DNA of 64,000 nucleotides from Geotrypetes seraphini (lineage: Eukaryota; Chordata; Amphibia; Gymnophiona; Dermophiidae). Where the stretch lies: contig NC_047086.1 in NCBI RefSeq assembly GCF_902459505.1, positions 238,152,231 to 238,216,230 of the forward strand, given 5' to 3'. A model generated the notes under the pieces. It did no database searches. It saw only the letters and a program-made list of their open reading frames with translations, and was not told the origin of the DNA. The position numbers and the translations under genes are program-made. Position 1 is the stretch's first letter. Each line of letters starts with the position of its first letter. Below are positions 1-11,617 of this stretch, one piece after another.

Positions 1-80
1 GAAATATATTTTAAAGAAAGCCTAAAGAAGAATTCAATTTGCCAGATCACTGCTAATATTTTGCTTTCTGAAGTTTGGAG

Positions 81-81
<1 letters not shown>

Positions 82-111
<30 letters not shown>

Positions 112-115
112 TTAT
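82..115. repeat. (TC)n/(TA)n simple repeat
   Basis: A short run of alternating TC passes directly into TA/TATG repeats. It is an ordinary microsatellite with no sign of function. Confidence 0.85.
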
Positions 116-1387
116 TAACTAAGTTCTTTGCCTGGCTTTGCTGCCTCGCTGGCAGAAGAGACCGTGTCCCGTGTGCGGTAACAACCAACAGATGTAGTGG
201 AAGGCCCGATCAGAAATGGATCGGTCATTAAGAGCAGTGGCCCCGGCCCACCACTGAACCGATCCGGGGTCTCCTTTAAGCCCGGCCTTACAAAGCCAGA
301 GTTTAGAAAAGTACTGCGGCCAAGAGATCCTGTCCCCTTTCAGGCTTCCACCAAGTGAGTGATCTACACGTCAGCCCACCTGACATCCTCCTTTCGCTAA
401 GGTGAAGGAGGGAAACCGGTACTTGCAGATCCGCTTTCAGTTTCGCCGGCAAAAGGCCGGCCGCCTCCCTTCCCCCCCCCCCCCCCCCCCCCTTCTGTAA
501 CCCGTCTTGCTCAGCTTTCCTCCCGGTACGATCCTCGGGCCGGAAAAAGCACTCGCGTTTGGATTTCACTCCAACACATGACCTCGGATCGTCTTGCTCG
601 GCCACACCTCAGGGATCCCTAGAAGGTGCTGCTGCAGTCAAAGGTTGGAGAAATCCGATCAGTACCAGCAGAGCAACCAGTCACAGCTACCCCCCCTCCT
701 CCCGATAAGCGCACAGGCTGCGTTCATCTGAGTTTCTTTTTTTAATTCCCTCACCTTAGGGTCACAACAAGCTACTCCCTCAGAATCAGATATCTCCGCT
801 CCTTTCCTTCCCTCGTTTTTATGAATTATTCACATGCTTTTGCTTACCTGGATACGTGGATCACGCTTTACGGTTTTGTTTTGTTTTTATTATCAGAAAG
901 CACTTTTCTCTACACACTTCAAACTTTTCTATTCCGGTAGAGTTTCCTCCCCTGCATCAGTTTATAAAGCTATTACAAAAGCTTGGGAGAGAAAGAGAAA
1001 TAAGTGATCACAGCCCGCATAACAAAACTCCCAAAGAAAAGCCCTAACTAGCTCCTGTTAGTTCCCAGGGCAGGGCGCCCAGAACTCAGCCCCTCCGACT
1101 CGTCTCCTCCCCTTTCCCTACTACACAGGTCAGCAAACTTTCGGCGCTCGGCAGCCAAGCCCCTCCCTCCATGCCTAGTGGCTGGTCAATTGTTACAAGA
1201 GAGGACGTTCTGCTTGCGTTTCAATGCTTCTTCGAGCTCCTCCCTCGAGCTCCACCTCCCACTCCCTCCCCGGCGCGTAGACGCGCGCAACACTCCTCCC
1301 CCTCCCCGCCCGCAGTCCCCTTGCTTCTCTGTAGCCCCACCCACTCAGAACAGTAGTGGCGCCGGCGCCCTTGCTGCTAGTCCTAGT

Positions 1388-1490
1388 CACGTGCTCGCTG
1401 GGAGGTGCAAGTCAAGAGTCGAGCCGACTGTTTGACGTCCCGCAGCGCGGATTATAAAAGTGGAGATCTAGAGTCATTCAGGGAGATCGG
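1388..1490 (+). promoter_or_regulatory. candidate TATA core promoter with CRE-like site and E-box
   Basis: An E-box CACGTG at 1388-1393, a CRE-like TGACGTC at 1433-1439 and a TATAAAAG box at 1453-1460 lie in order on the plus strand. A start site would be expected near 1483-1490. A second CACGTG lies at 1575-1580. The spacing fits a cAMP- or clock/stress-responsive promoter, but no transcript is proven. Confidence 0.45.
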
Positions 1491-1545
1491 GCCCGCAGTT
1501 AATCCGACTTTTATTTATTTGCGGGTGGGTGTCCAAGAGAGAGCA

Positions 1546-1638
1546 ATGCTGCTACTGTTTACCCTGCTCTGGAGCACGTGTAACCTCGGGGGCGATAAAA
1601 CTTTTCGGTTCTGCTTACAGACCGGGAATCAAACTTAG
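1546..1638 (+). CDS. possible 30-codon reading frame downstream of the TATA box
   Basis: The first ATG after the predicted start site opens a 30-residue frame beginning MLLLFTLLWSTC, hydrophobic like a signal peptide, followed by a polar stretch and a stop at 1636-1638. It could be a short upstream frame, the first exon of a secreted protein if a donor lies inside it, or chance. I do not recognise it. Confidence 0.2.
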   Translation: MLLLFTLLWSTCNLGGDKTFRFCLQTGNQT

Positions 1639-1660
1639 AAAAACAGTGCATTAGGTGGAC

Positions 1661-2419
1661 CTGAGGCTTTTTAAGTTGTTGTATATTTGTTTTTTTGGGG
1701 GGAGCACTGAAGTAAAATGCTGAACAAATTACATAGGCGGAAGCCTATGAGAACAGATTTTCTTTGGGCGATGAGAGAGGATTTGATATAGTGCCTTTTT
1801 ATGGTACAATCCAAACAATTTATTATTATATATAAGTACTTTTTCTGCCCCTAGCAGAGCTGGTTCAAGTGTCTGTTGCTGCCCTGAGCCAAGTTTACCA
1901 TTGGCAATCTCTCACTCTATTCTTACCTCACACCACAACCACCCATGATCTTTGTCTGAAGCTTCCTGATGGTTCATCAGGCTGATTCTCAAAGCTCCCA
2001 CATTAAAGCCAACAGCGCAGATCCCACAGCATCAGAATAGAGCAGAAAATTAGTTCTTCAGTGGTCAAAGGAAATTTTATTCAGATCATATGCATGCTGT
2101 AAAAGCGAAAGCTAGGTGGAGAAACATGATTAGCACATATGCAGAAGAGTTTTGCAGTACGCACACCTCTTGTGCACATGCGCCAGGCAAAACCGACCAT
2201 GAAGTACACTGCTCTTCTGCACATTTAAATACAGTATAAGCTTTTTAATGTTTTGTTTTGGGTTTTTTTTTAACTTGGAAGGCTTAATGTTTAAGCACAG
2301 AAAATAAGCACCAATAGGCAGTGGAATGTTATTTTGTTGGGGGGGGGGGGTCAAGGGCTCCACCCAGCAGAATCCTGCAGTACAGCCTCTCACTAGCTCC
2401 CACCCTCCTCCCACTCGCC
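1661..2419. other. no gene seen; short inverted repeat at 2125-2222
   Basis: AT-rich sequence without a credible exon. TGCAGAAGAG near 2139 is answered by CTCTTCTGCA near 2211, suggesting a degraded MITE. A 10-base G run lies near 2341 in the following segment. Confidence 0.4.
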
Positions 2420-3340
2420 TTAAATCTTCTGGCAGCCTGGAAAACACAGGAGAGTCCAATCCACAGTAACAACACTCAGACACGAAAGAGTGGATAAGTC
2501 CAAAAAAAACTGGTGAACTCTAAGTATTCCCAAAAATTCTTTTTCTCTAATACAACATACATCGACTCGACATGCGCATGTTTCGGCCCAAATGGCCTGC
2601 CTCAGGAGTCTACAATCATAAATACGTACGTTAATAAACAAGAAAATTTTCAATAATATAACATACATATATAATAATAAATTAGAAGGAAGTTAAAAAG
2701 GAATATCTTGTAATGTCAATCAAAGGAAAATGAATATATCATCAAAAAGACTGATAAATTTTTTTATAAAAAAGAGGACCAATTTTAAACAAACAAAGCA
2801 TATTATTTAACATTTCATTAAAAAAAAATATATATATATATACACATACAAGCAAAATAATAAAAGGTCAAAAATAAAACACACCACCACATCCATATCA
2901 TATTAAAATTTCATGAAAATGCCTCAATAAAAACCAATTTAAGATCAAAAATTCTATATCACTCTCCTTAAAGGTTAATAAAGCAGATATCATGAAAATG
3001 CATCATATCAATAAACGATTTAACCATATAACCCTTCGTTTATTGATGTGATGCATTTTCATGAAATTTTAATATGATATGGATGTGGTGGTGTGTTTTA
3101 TTTTTGACCTTTTATTATTTTGCTTGTGTGTATATATATATATATATATTTGTTTTTTTATGAAATGTTAAATAATATGTTCTGTTTGTTTAAAATTGGT
3201 CCTCTTTTTTATAAAAAAAAATTTTATCAGTCTTTTTGATGATATATTCATTTTCCTTTGATTGGCGTTACAAGATATTCCTTTTTTTAACTTCCTTCTA
3301 ATATATTATTATATATGTATGTTATATTATTATTGAAAAT
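2420..3340. mobile_element. fold-back (palindromic) element, right end cut
   Basis: The stretch 2641-2925 is the near-perfect reverse complement of 3045-3340. A second short hairpin (ATGCATTTTCATG words) lies near the centre at 2986-3065. Both arms carry a (TA)n run at matching places. The left side extends further (2420-2640, with a TTTCGGCCCAAATGG motif) without a partner, because the right arm stops where DIRS-like terminal sequence begins. It has no coding capacity. Such long hairpins are typical of non-autonomous fold-back DNA elements; I cannot name the superfamily. Confidence 0.7.
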
Positions 3341-3470
3341 TTTCTCTCCAACTGGAAGCCAATTACTCTCCAACCCTCTTTATTAGCTGGAGTTCCTACA
3401 TGTGAGAATATGCTGCCTGCTTGTCCTGGGATAAAGCACAGTTATAGGTAAGTGTGCTTTCCCTTTCCAC
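3341..3470. mobile_element. remnant of a DIRS-type terminus
   Basis: Words such as TGTGAGAATATGCTGCC and CTTGTCCTGGGATAAA match the inverted terminal repeat of the larger DIRS element at 6588-12845. Only the terminus is present. It is an old fossil fragment. Confidence 0.6.
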
Positions 3471-3484
3471 AGGCTCTCTACTGG

Positions 3485-3870
3485 GTTCATAGACAACCCC
3501 GCGAAAGACAAAGGCACGCGCCAAAGAAAATTACAGTTTTTAGGGGCTCCGATGGGGGGTTTTGTTGGGGAACCCCCCCCCCCAGTTTACTTAATAGAGA
3601 TCGCGCTGGTGTTGTGGGGGGTTTGGGGGGTTGTAACACTCCACATTTTACTGTAAACTTAACTTTTTCCCTAAAAACAGGGAAAATGTGAAGTTTTCAG
3701 TAAAATGTGGGTGGTTACAACCCCCCAAACCCCCCACAACGCGGCGCAATCTCTATTAAGTAAAGTGGGGGGTTCTCCCCCCCGTCAGAGCCCTAAAAAC
3801 AGTAATTTTCTGCGGTGCGCACCTCCACGCTGCGTTCAATTGTCTGCGCGCGCCTTTGTCCCGGCGCGCT
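3485..3870. mobile_element. GC-rich fold-back MITE
   Basis: Two arms of about 170 bp are reverse complements of each other: CCCCAAACCCCCCACAAC near 3722 answers the G-rich run near 3613, and AGGGCTCTGACGG answers GGGGCTCCGATGG. Outer ends carry GACAAAGGC/GCCTTTGTC. The centre is near 3670. There is no coding potential and no clear target duplication. It is a non-autonomous hairpin element. Confidence 0.7.
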
Positions 3871-4129
3871 TTTGACCTGACACCTTGGCCTGCTGCTCCT
3901 GTTACAATGTTTTAAAATGGCTGCATCTAACTGCTAGTAGTATGTCAAAACTATCACTAGGGGCAGTTTGTCAAGTAAGTGAATCACTTTTCCTTTAGCA
4001 CCTGTACATTATTATGACAAGGAACTTTAAACAAAAATACACAAACCTCTTGAGAGAGTTATATCAGAATGAAAATCTCAGAGAACTTTTCATTATTTGG
4101 TAATACTGTATATAAATAATGAAACAAGA

Positions 4130-4553
4130 GATGGAGGTTGGGTTTTATGGTAATATGAATGGATGTAGATAAGGGAATAACAGGTGCTGTGAATAAAGAA
4201 ATACAAATATTGCGGTTTTATTTTGTCTATTGTCATTACAGGAGATACAAATATAAGAATAAGCCTACCAGTGCTATTCTATATAGGGAATTTAAAAAAC
4301 CACTCTTTGTATGTATTATAGGTATGAGAAAATATTAGCAGAGCCCCGAAAATTCAAAGATATTTGGGGTCCATTAGACTTGTATGTAAAACATCTGTAA
4401 AATTTTACTCGAACCTGACAGATTTGGGAGGGGGGTTTCTTGTTTCATGCATATTTTATAAGTGCTTTGTGGGATATTATTGATATGAATTTTGTTCCAC
4501 TTTCTGTAAGATAGTTTTATAAAATCAATAAACAGTTATAAACAAGAAAAAAA
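4130..4553 (+). mobile_element. 3' end of an L1-like LINE
   Basis: A degenerate C-terminal ORF2 tail with stops is followed by an AT-rich 3' UTR containing AATAAA and an A-rich end just before the tRNA gene. The layout fits a 5'-truncated L1. The assignment rests on composition and tail structure, so it is tentative. Confidence 0.45.
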
Positions 4554-4570
4554 CTATTCATTGTATCACC

Positions 4571-4653
4571 ACCAGGATGGCCGAGTGGTTAAGGCGTTGG
4601 ACTTAAGATCCAATGGACAGATGTCCGCGTGGGTTCGAACCCCACTTCTGGTA
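4571..4653 (+). tRNA. tRNA-Leu (anticodon TAA)
   Basis: An 83-nt tRNA with a complete cloverleaf. The acceptor stem ACCAGGA pairs with TTCTGGT (one G-U), followed by discriminator A. The anticodon stem TTGGA/TCCAA encloses loop CTTAAGA with anticodon TAA at 4604-4606. A long variable arm GGAC...GTCC marks it as a class II leucine tRNA, and GGTTCGAACCCC forms the T arm. Internal A and B boxes are intact. A TTTT terminator follows within ten bases. It reads leucine UUA codons. It is not interrupted by an intron and looks functional. A near-identical gene lies 590 bp away in the opposite direction. Confidence 0.96.
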
Positions 4654-4828
4654 GTGCTTTTCTCTTGGCAATCTAATTAGGCCCAGCAAAGTTCTTAGAA
4701 GTGCTTTTCTACTGCATATAATGTACTGTAATTGCTGCACATAATATCACAAACAATAACTTGAAATCTACACCAGTGTTCAAATCTTAGCTAGAAGCTT
4801 TCTACTTGCCTGCCTCTCTCACAGATCT

Positions 4829-4843
4829 CCAGCGCCCTCTAGG
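4829..4843. promoter_or_regulatory. CTCF-like motif between the tRNA genes
   Basis: CCAGCGCCCTCTAGG resembles the reverse of the CTCF core (GCGCCCTCTAGTGG type). It lies between two tRNA genes, which are themselves known insulator elements in vertebrates. Motif match by eye only. Confidence 0.35.
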
Positions 4844-5243
4844 ACAGGAAAGAAGGAAATCCCCCTTAGGATTGAAGGCTCGCTGGAGAATTGTTTGTGT
4901 GTGCTTATGTTAGTATTTTTTTCCCAGCATTAATAAAAATAAATCCGCGGTTTCACTTTCAAGTCTTGGTTTAAAAAAGAGTCACGGGTTTCTGCTGAGG
5001 AGAAAGTTGGATGGAGCGTACATTAGGGGCCGCTACCCTCACAAAACTCACAAGACTAAAAGCATACCGGCATTTTTTTTGTTCGTATAACTTGTTCTGT
5101 AGATAGAAAAACGAAGCATCTCGGGCAACAACAGCAAAGCTCCAACATTAAACCCATTGTATGTGCACACATTTTTAAAGCAGCATAATTCTGAATGAAG
5201 AAAAGATATAAAGAAAAATGAATTAAAGATTAAAAGAGAGGAC

Positions 5244-5326
5244 TACCAGGAGTGGGGTTCGAACCCACGCGGACATTCGTCCATTGGATCTTAAGTCCAA
5301 CGCCTTAACCACTCGGCCATCCTGGT
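5244..5326 (-). tRNA. tRNA-Leu (anticodon TAA), second copy
   Basis: An 83-nt class II tRNA on the minus strand, nearly identical to the copy at 4571-4653. It has acceptor stem ACCAGGA/TCCTGGT fully paired, anticodon loop CTTAAGA with TAA, a long variable arm and T arm GGTTCGAACCCC. The two copies differ mainly in the variable arm (GACGAATGTC here, GACAGATGTC there) and in one acceptor pair. A T-rich terminator follows on the minus strand. The convergent arrangement suggests local inverted duplication, but sequence outside the tRNAs is not obviously shared. Confidence 0.96.
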
Positions 5327-5559
5327 GCAACTAAAAAGGAGGAGCACAGAAGGGGAGACATATGAAGCATCCCTAGTGAGATCCTATTTTTTTTTTATAT
5401 AAAGGATTTTCTGCTGTTTTATATATTCTGCAATAGAAATGTAAGCTTTCCTGTCGCAGGGGAGGAGGGATCCATATCAGCGCTCCAGTGGTGCTGTTAT
5501 TGCATTATTTCTAGTTTATTATTGTTGGTTAATTTTATGCATCACTTTTATCTCTGCTC

Positions 5560-5900
5560 TTTCCCCGAGGTCTGCTAGGTTGAGTTAAGGGAGATGCCGG
5601 ACCAGTAGGGCGCAGAAAGCCTAATGCGAGTCCCACTTCCACCGAGATCGGTGTTCTGTCAGGAAAAGAAGCAAAACCATCAAGCTCGGCTTCCTCCCGC
5701 CATGAAATGCGCTGCAGAAAGGCAAGCTGCACAGACCGGCCCGACCCGGCCATTACGAACAGAGGAAACGAGGAGAGGAGAGACTTCCTGCTTTCCGCCA
5801 GCACGCGCTGTCCGACTGACCGCGTGGGGCGCTCGCGCACCCCTGAGCCGCCGTCCCTGTGGAACCGCTCTTCAGCTGAAATAAATGCGCCCCATGCTGA
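5560..5900. promoter_or_regulatory. small CpG-rich patch
   Basis: About 340 bp rich in CpG (GACCCGGCC, GACCGCGTGGGGCGCTCGCGC) in otherwise AT-rich DNA. Frames are open on both strands, which is expected of GC-rich DNA, and none is recognisable. It could be a small CpG-island promoter or a GC-rich transposon core. Confidence 0.3.
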
Positions 5901-6365
5901 GCTCCAAAGGTATAACATGGCACACGGTTTTAGAGGACTTCTACTGTTTCCTTTCCTTTTAGCTACTAACGGTTGGGCAGGGAGACTTATCTTGTCCAGT
6001 TTTATTAATGTTTGTTATCTACCCAATATCATATACTTCGTATAACATTTTTTTTAAAAAAGGATGACAAAACAAAACTTTTTATACAATTGAATACAAA
6101 TTATATACGTTCTAATACATAACTAGTAAAGAAGGCAAAGGGGATGAACTACAATCTTTAAAGAAAGAGAAGAAACATTTAGGGAAGAACATATAGGGTG
6201 GGAACACATAAGGAAAAAAAAAATATATATAAAGGCAGAAGTAATCATAGAAAAAAAAAAGGATAAGTTTGTGACCTACTCGTAGGTCTAATTACGGTCT
6301 AAAAGGTTTAGTGATTGGTAAGTTATGTTTTCTATGTTTTAAGGAACGCTGTGTGTTTGCTTAGG
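5901..6365. other. no gene seen
   Basis: AT-rich sequence with several A runs and no credible exon, terminal repeat or RNA gene. Confidence 0.4.
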
Positions 6366-6541
6366 CAGGGGTGTCAGGGCTGCAATCCAGTCAGGTTTTC
6401 AGGATTTTCCCAATGAATATACATGAGATCTATTTGCATGCACTGCTTTCATTATTTGCTAATAGATCTCATGCATATTCATTGGGGAAATCCTGAAAAC
6501 CTAACTGGATTGCAGCACTCAGAGGGACTTTGACACCCCTG
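6366..6541. mobile_element. 176-bp palindromic hAT MITE
   Basis: Begins CAGGGGTGTC and ends GACACCCCTG. The two halves fold on each other (ATGAATAT...ATATTCAT around a central AT-rich loop). Flanks GCTTAGG and GCTTAGAG are a slightly decayed target duplication. A sister copy with a perfect duplication lies at 39900-40074. Confidence 0.85.
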
Positions 6542-7004
6542 GCTTAGAGTAACTAAGGCGCGTCCATGTTAAAAGAGTAGGAATCATTATCCCAGGAAAA
6601 GCAGGCAGGTATTTTCACATATGGGTGATGTCATCCGACGGAGCCCCGATGCGGACACCTCACAAACAGACTTGCTTGAAGAAACTAGAAGTTTCAAGTC
6701 GCCCGCACTGCGCATGCGCGAGTGCCTTCCTGCCCAGCACAGGGCGCGTCTCCTCAGTTCTTAGTTTTTCACAGAGCCGAGAAGTCCGTCTTTGACTCTC
6801 TGCATTCAATTTGTTCACTTTTGCCTTCTCTCAACCGCGGTTGGTGTATTTTCTTCACGAATCGCTGTTTTAGTTTGTTTTATTTGTTTTATCTAGTTTT
6901 TTTAAAAAAATAATAAATTTTTTTCGTCTTCCGTCTGTTCTCCGGGACGGGCCGCTCAGCCGCAGCCCACGAGCTTCAACCTTGCAGCGGCTGTTTTTCG
7001 GCCC

Positions 7005-8460
7005 ATGTCCCAGCCTGTTACAGGCTTTAAGAAGAGTAGCAAGTGTCGGCGCGCGATCTCGATCACAGACCCTCATAGACGCTGCCTCAAGTGCCTTAGG
7101 CCTTCACATCATCCCAGGTCATGCCTGCCTTGCCAAACACTTCAGCCTCATGCTTTTAAGCGTCGTTGCATTCAAGTGGACAAGCTCTTCGAGATGGAGT
7201 CTTCGACTGATCCCTCGACTTCGACTTCCATCGAGCCTCCTTCCGCGCCTTCTTCTTCTACCTCGAGCCTCATCAAGCCTTCATCATTTGCAGCGGCTCT
7301 TGCTTTGACGTCATCTGTTGTTTCTTCCCCTGTTTCCTCAGGTCAGATAGCTCAGCAGTCAGTTCCGCCAGTGGTGATTAAAGTGTCTAAGTCTACTAAG
7401 TCGAAGCACACTTACACTGCCTCAAAGTTTCAGACGCGGATCCCACCTTGCTGGCTTCTTTCCAGACCATATTAGAGAAGCAGTTTCTTCAATACCTTAC
7501 TATTATGGGTCCTAAACTGCTTCCTATTATCTTGCCTGGGCATTCCCAGTCGGAGTCACACTCTTTGCAGGGAGCAGAGTCTCTGTGAGTGTCTGGTCTG
7601 CCACCTAAGCATGAAAGGCAAGGAGTAGATTCTTTGCGAGTGCATCGACAGGATTCCTCACACTCTCAGCAGGGAGCAGAGTCTTTGCGAGTGCATCGAG
7701 GTTCCTCCTCCAAGCCTCTGGAGCTTCGATCTACAGCCTCTAGTCCTATTTATACATTGGCATCGGCTGCTTCTGTCTCCGAGGCAAAATCTCCTTGATC
7801 CTTGAGGTCTGGTTACAGACACAGTTCTCACCATCGTTCGAGGCCTTCATCGAGGCATTCTTCCCAGCATCGTTCCTCGCAGGATATACCATCTTCCTTG
7901 AAGCCTCGCTCTACCTCAACCTCACCAACTCCTCATTTGAGGTTTCCGATGCCGGACCTTGAGGATATCCCGACCTCGATTGCCTCGTCCAGGACACCAG
8001 GTTCCTATGAGATTTTTTTCCACGCCGAAGCTTCTTCTTCGACACATGCTGCCTCAACGTCCTCGAGTCCTTTTTCATCTTTCCTAGGACAGATGGCTGT
8101 AGACTTGGATGTCTATTCTAAGGAATATCTCGAAGTCATGCGTCTTCCTCAGCTTCCGGCAGAGTCTCAAGCTTCCACTTCACAACTTTTGGACCAGACT
8201 TTTGCTCAATGCATGGAGACTCCCTTTTCCATACCAGCAGTTCCTGGAAAATTGGACTCGAGGTATAAAACGGTGCATTGCAAGGGATTCGGCAACTCAC
8301 AGTTATCTCATCAATCCCTGCTAGTTGAATCTTCCTTGAAGAGATCCCATCCTTCCAAGGTCTATGCTACAGTCCCCCCTGGAAGGGAGGGGAAAACTAT
8401 GGACACATTTGGTCGTCGCATCTACCACAATGCTATGATGTCCTCTAAAGTCCTTAATTA
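7005..8460 (+). pseudogene. DIRS gag-like region (fossil)
   Basis: Serine/proline-rich coding sequence following the left terminal repeat. It contains a CLKCLRPSHHPRSC-like cysteine/histidine cluster near its start and long Ser/Thr tracts. Position and composition fit ORF1 of vertebrate DIRS elements. Broken. Confidence 0.65.
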
Positions 8461-8989
8461 TAATTTTTATTTCATCACTTATTTTGAATTTCTTCTTTCT
8501 CTACTGCTGAAGTTTTTGACTTACATGGATAATCACATGCATTTTGAGTTTCCAAGAAGTCATTGCTTCTTTTTCTCAGTTGTGTCTCCATCTCCTGCAA
8601 TCATCTTATGATGCCTTTGAGTTATTTGCCCTAGCGGCTGCTTGTTCTGTGGCTATGCGTCATCTTGCATGGCTTCGTACCATTGACATGGACCCTAAAC
8701 TTCAAGGCGTCTGGCTAACATTCCTTGTCAAGGCAATGACCTCCTTGATGAGTCAATCGAGGCAGCCACTAAAAAATTATCTGACCATGAAAAGTCATTT
8801 GCTTCAATTGTCAGACCTAAACCGAAGCCAACACCTGCCAAACCTGCACATTCTGCTGTTATCTACCAAAGGCGTTTTGCTCCAAAGCCAGCTCCTTATA
8901 CTCACCCTCCAGTTCCCTTGGAACAGCAGAACAGGGAGTTTTACTCCCGTTACTTCCTTGTTCCGAAGAAGACGGGCAATCTGCGACCC

Positions 8990-10140
8990 ATTCTGGGTCT
9001 CAGGGTTCTCAACAAATTTCTAGTCAAAGAAAACTTTTGAATGTTGTCTCTTTATCCCCTTCTCGAGCAGAACGACTGGTTATGCTCTCTGGATCTCAAG
9101 GAGGCCTACACTCATATTCCCATCCATCCGGCCTCCCGTCAATACCTCAGATTTTGTGTGGGGAATCTGCATTACCAATACAGAGTTCTACCCTTCGGCC
9201 TGGCCTCATCTCCCAGAGTGTTCACCAAGTGCCTGGTAGTGGTAGCAGCAGCTCTACGGAATCATGGTCTTCAGGTATTTCCCTACCTCGATGACTGGCT
9301 TATCAAAGATTCCACATCTCAAGGGGTTATTGTAGCGACCCAATGGACTACCTTGTTCCTACAAAGTTTGGGATTCGAAATCAATTTTCCCAAATCTCAA
9401 CTTCAGCCCTCTCAGCATCTACAATTCATTGGAGCTGTTCTGGACACTGTCCAACTCAGAGCATTCCTTCCACAACAATGCCTGGATGCTCTTCTTCAAC
9501 TCTGTCACACTGTGTCTTCCCGCTCTTCCATCTCAGTGAGACACTTGATGGTGCTTCTGGGTCACATGGCCTCCACAGTACAAGTGACTCCTTTTGCCAG
9601 ACTTCACCTCAGAATTCCTCAGTGGAGCCTGGCATCTCAGTGGACGCAGGCTTGTGATCATTTTTCTTGACACATCAGAGTTACTCCTTCTTTGAAGAAG
9701 TCTCTCCGTTGGTGGATGCTCTCTTCCAATCTTTCCAGAGGCTTGCTTTTTCAAACGCCCCCTCGTCAGAAGGTCCTTACGACAGACTTTTCCACCTACG
9801 CTTGGGGCGCTCATTTCGATGATCTCCATACTCAAGGCCTCTGGACCAGTACGGATCGTCAGTGACATATCAATCAGTTGGAACTCAGAGCGATCCTCAA
9901 AGCTCTCCATGCTTTTCAACATCTGCTTCACGACACAGTAGTCCTCGTTCGGACGGACAACCAAGTCGCCATGTATTATGTCAACAAACAAGGAGGGACA
10001 GGATCTGCCTCCCTTTGTCAAGAAGCTCTGGAAGTTTGGGACTGGGCAATCCGTCACAATACCTTCCTCAAAGCTGTCTACATTCAAGGGGCACAGAATT
10101 GCTTGGCGGACAACTTGAGTCGGTCTCCTGTAACCTCACA
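8990..10140 (+). pseudogene. DIRS reverse transcriptase and RNase H region (fossil)
   Basis: Residues LKEAYTHIPIHP, VLPFGLASSPRVFTK and FPYLDDW are the conserved reverse-transcriptase blocks in the DIRS style. Further on, VLVRTDNQVAMYYVNKQGG and NCLADNLSR mark the RNase H domain. This is the best-preserved part of the element. Broken overall. Confidence 0.88.
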
Positions 10141-11180
10141 AATGGACTCTCAATTCCTCCCCTCTTCATCACATTTTCTCACAGTGGGGAACGCCTCAAA
10201 TAGACCTTTTCGCAGCTCCCCACAACTACAAACTGCCTCAGTTCTGCTCCAAGATATACTCTCCTCACCGCCTCGAGGCAGATGCTTTTCTTATGGAATG
10301 GACGAATCTCTTCCTCTACGCATTTCCTCCATTCCCTCTCATTCTCAAGACTCTGGTCAAATTAAAGAACGATCATGCCACTATGATCCTAATCGCTCCT
10401 CGGTGGCCGAGACAACCATGGTACTCACTTCTACTTCAACTCAGCAGCAGGAAGCCATACCTTCTACCAGTTTTTCCTTCTCTGCTTACACTGAGTCAAG
10501 GATCTCTGCTTCATCCCAAACTGCAGTCTCTACACCTGACAGCTTGGTACCTCTCAACATAACTCCTCTTCAGTTTTCTCAGTCTGTAAGAGATGTTTTA
10601 AAAGCTTCTAGGAAGCCTACCACTAGACAATGCTATCACCAAAAATGGACTAGATTTTCTACATGGTGTTTTTCTCATCATAAGGAGCCTCAGCATTCCT
10701 CCTTATCTTCTGTTTTGGACTATCTTTTGCACTTATCCAATTCTGGCCTCAAGTCTACATCTATCCGAGTCCATCTTAGTGCAATTGTGGCTTTTCATCA
10801 GCCTATTGAAGGGAAACCCCTCTCTGCTCATCCGGTGGTTTCCAGATTCATGAAAGGACTTTTCAATGTCAAACCTCCTCTCAAACCGCCTCCTGTAGTT
10901 TGGGACCTCAATGTTGTTCTTTCTCAACTCATGAAGCCTCCATTTGAACCAATTGATAAGGCTCATCTGAAGTATCTCACTTGGAAAGTGGTCTTTCTCA
11001 TTGCTCTCACTTCTGCTTGACGAGTCAGTGAGTTACAAGCTTTAGTTGCTGACCCACCATTCACTGTGTTCCATCATGATAAGGTGGTTCCTCGTACTCA
11101 TCTGAAATTGCTACCTAAAGTGGTCTCAGAATTTCATCTCAACCAATCCATCATACTTCCAGTGTTTTTTCCAAAGCCTC

Positions 11181-11521
11181 TGTAAGGTTTGTTAGTGGCC
11201 CCCCACAATATATGGTTGGTGGGGTCACTTGAGAGGCGCCCTTACAAACGCCAGGTCCCAGGTTCAGTTCCCTCACAGATGATTCACCAGGAAGTAGAAT
11301 CAAAGAGGCACAGCCAGAGGTGATTGCATAAAGAATATATTATAGAAATAGGCTTACAGAAAAGTAGTATTCATAGGCATTACAACAATTAAGCATTACA
11401 ATTAAGTAGAGAGCAAAGCAGTTTCCCTGCCTTACATAGTTCAGAGACAGAGAGTCTGAAGTAGGGAGAGCCAGAGAGAGAGAGAAAGAAAGAACAAGAG
11501 AGCCAAGACCCAAGAGCCAAG

Positions 11522-11617
<96 letters not shown>

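Larger units (their letters stand above)
120..1660. promoter_or_regulatory. CpG-rich, promoter-like region
   Basis: About 1.5 kb is clearly richer in G+C and CpG than the AT-rich repeats around it. It contains CG-containing words (CCCGGCC, GGCGCGTAGACGCGCGC, CCGGCGCC), a 20-base C run near 471-492 and a short core-promoter cluster at its right end. I see no recognisable coding exon. STX11 lies 58 kb away on the minus strand, and in human UTRN follows STX11 on the same strand. This could therefore be a UTRN-type CpG island read on the minus strand, or a promoter firing to the right from the TATA box at 1453. Both are inference. The GC content is seen; the gene identity is not. Confidence 0.5.

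Noticed and set aside
303-605. 100-codon minus-strand frame as UTRN exon
   Set aside because: It does not match the utrophin N-terminus and includes a poly-Gly run from the C tract.
5535-6045. Protein-coding exon in the CpG-rich patch
   Set aside because: Frames are open on both strands and none resembles a known protein or has convincing splice sites.
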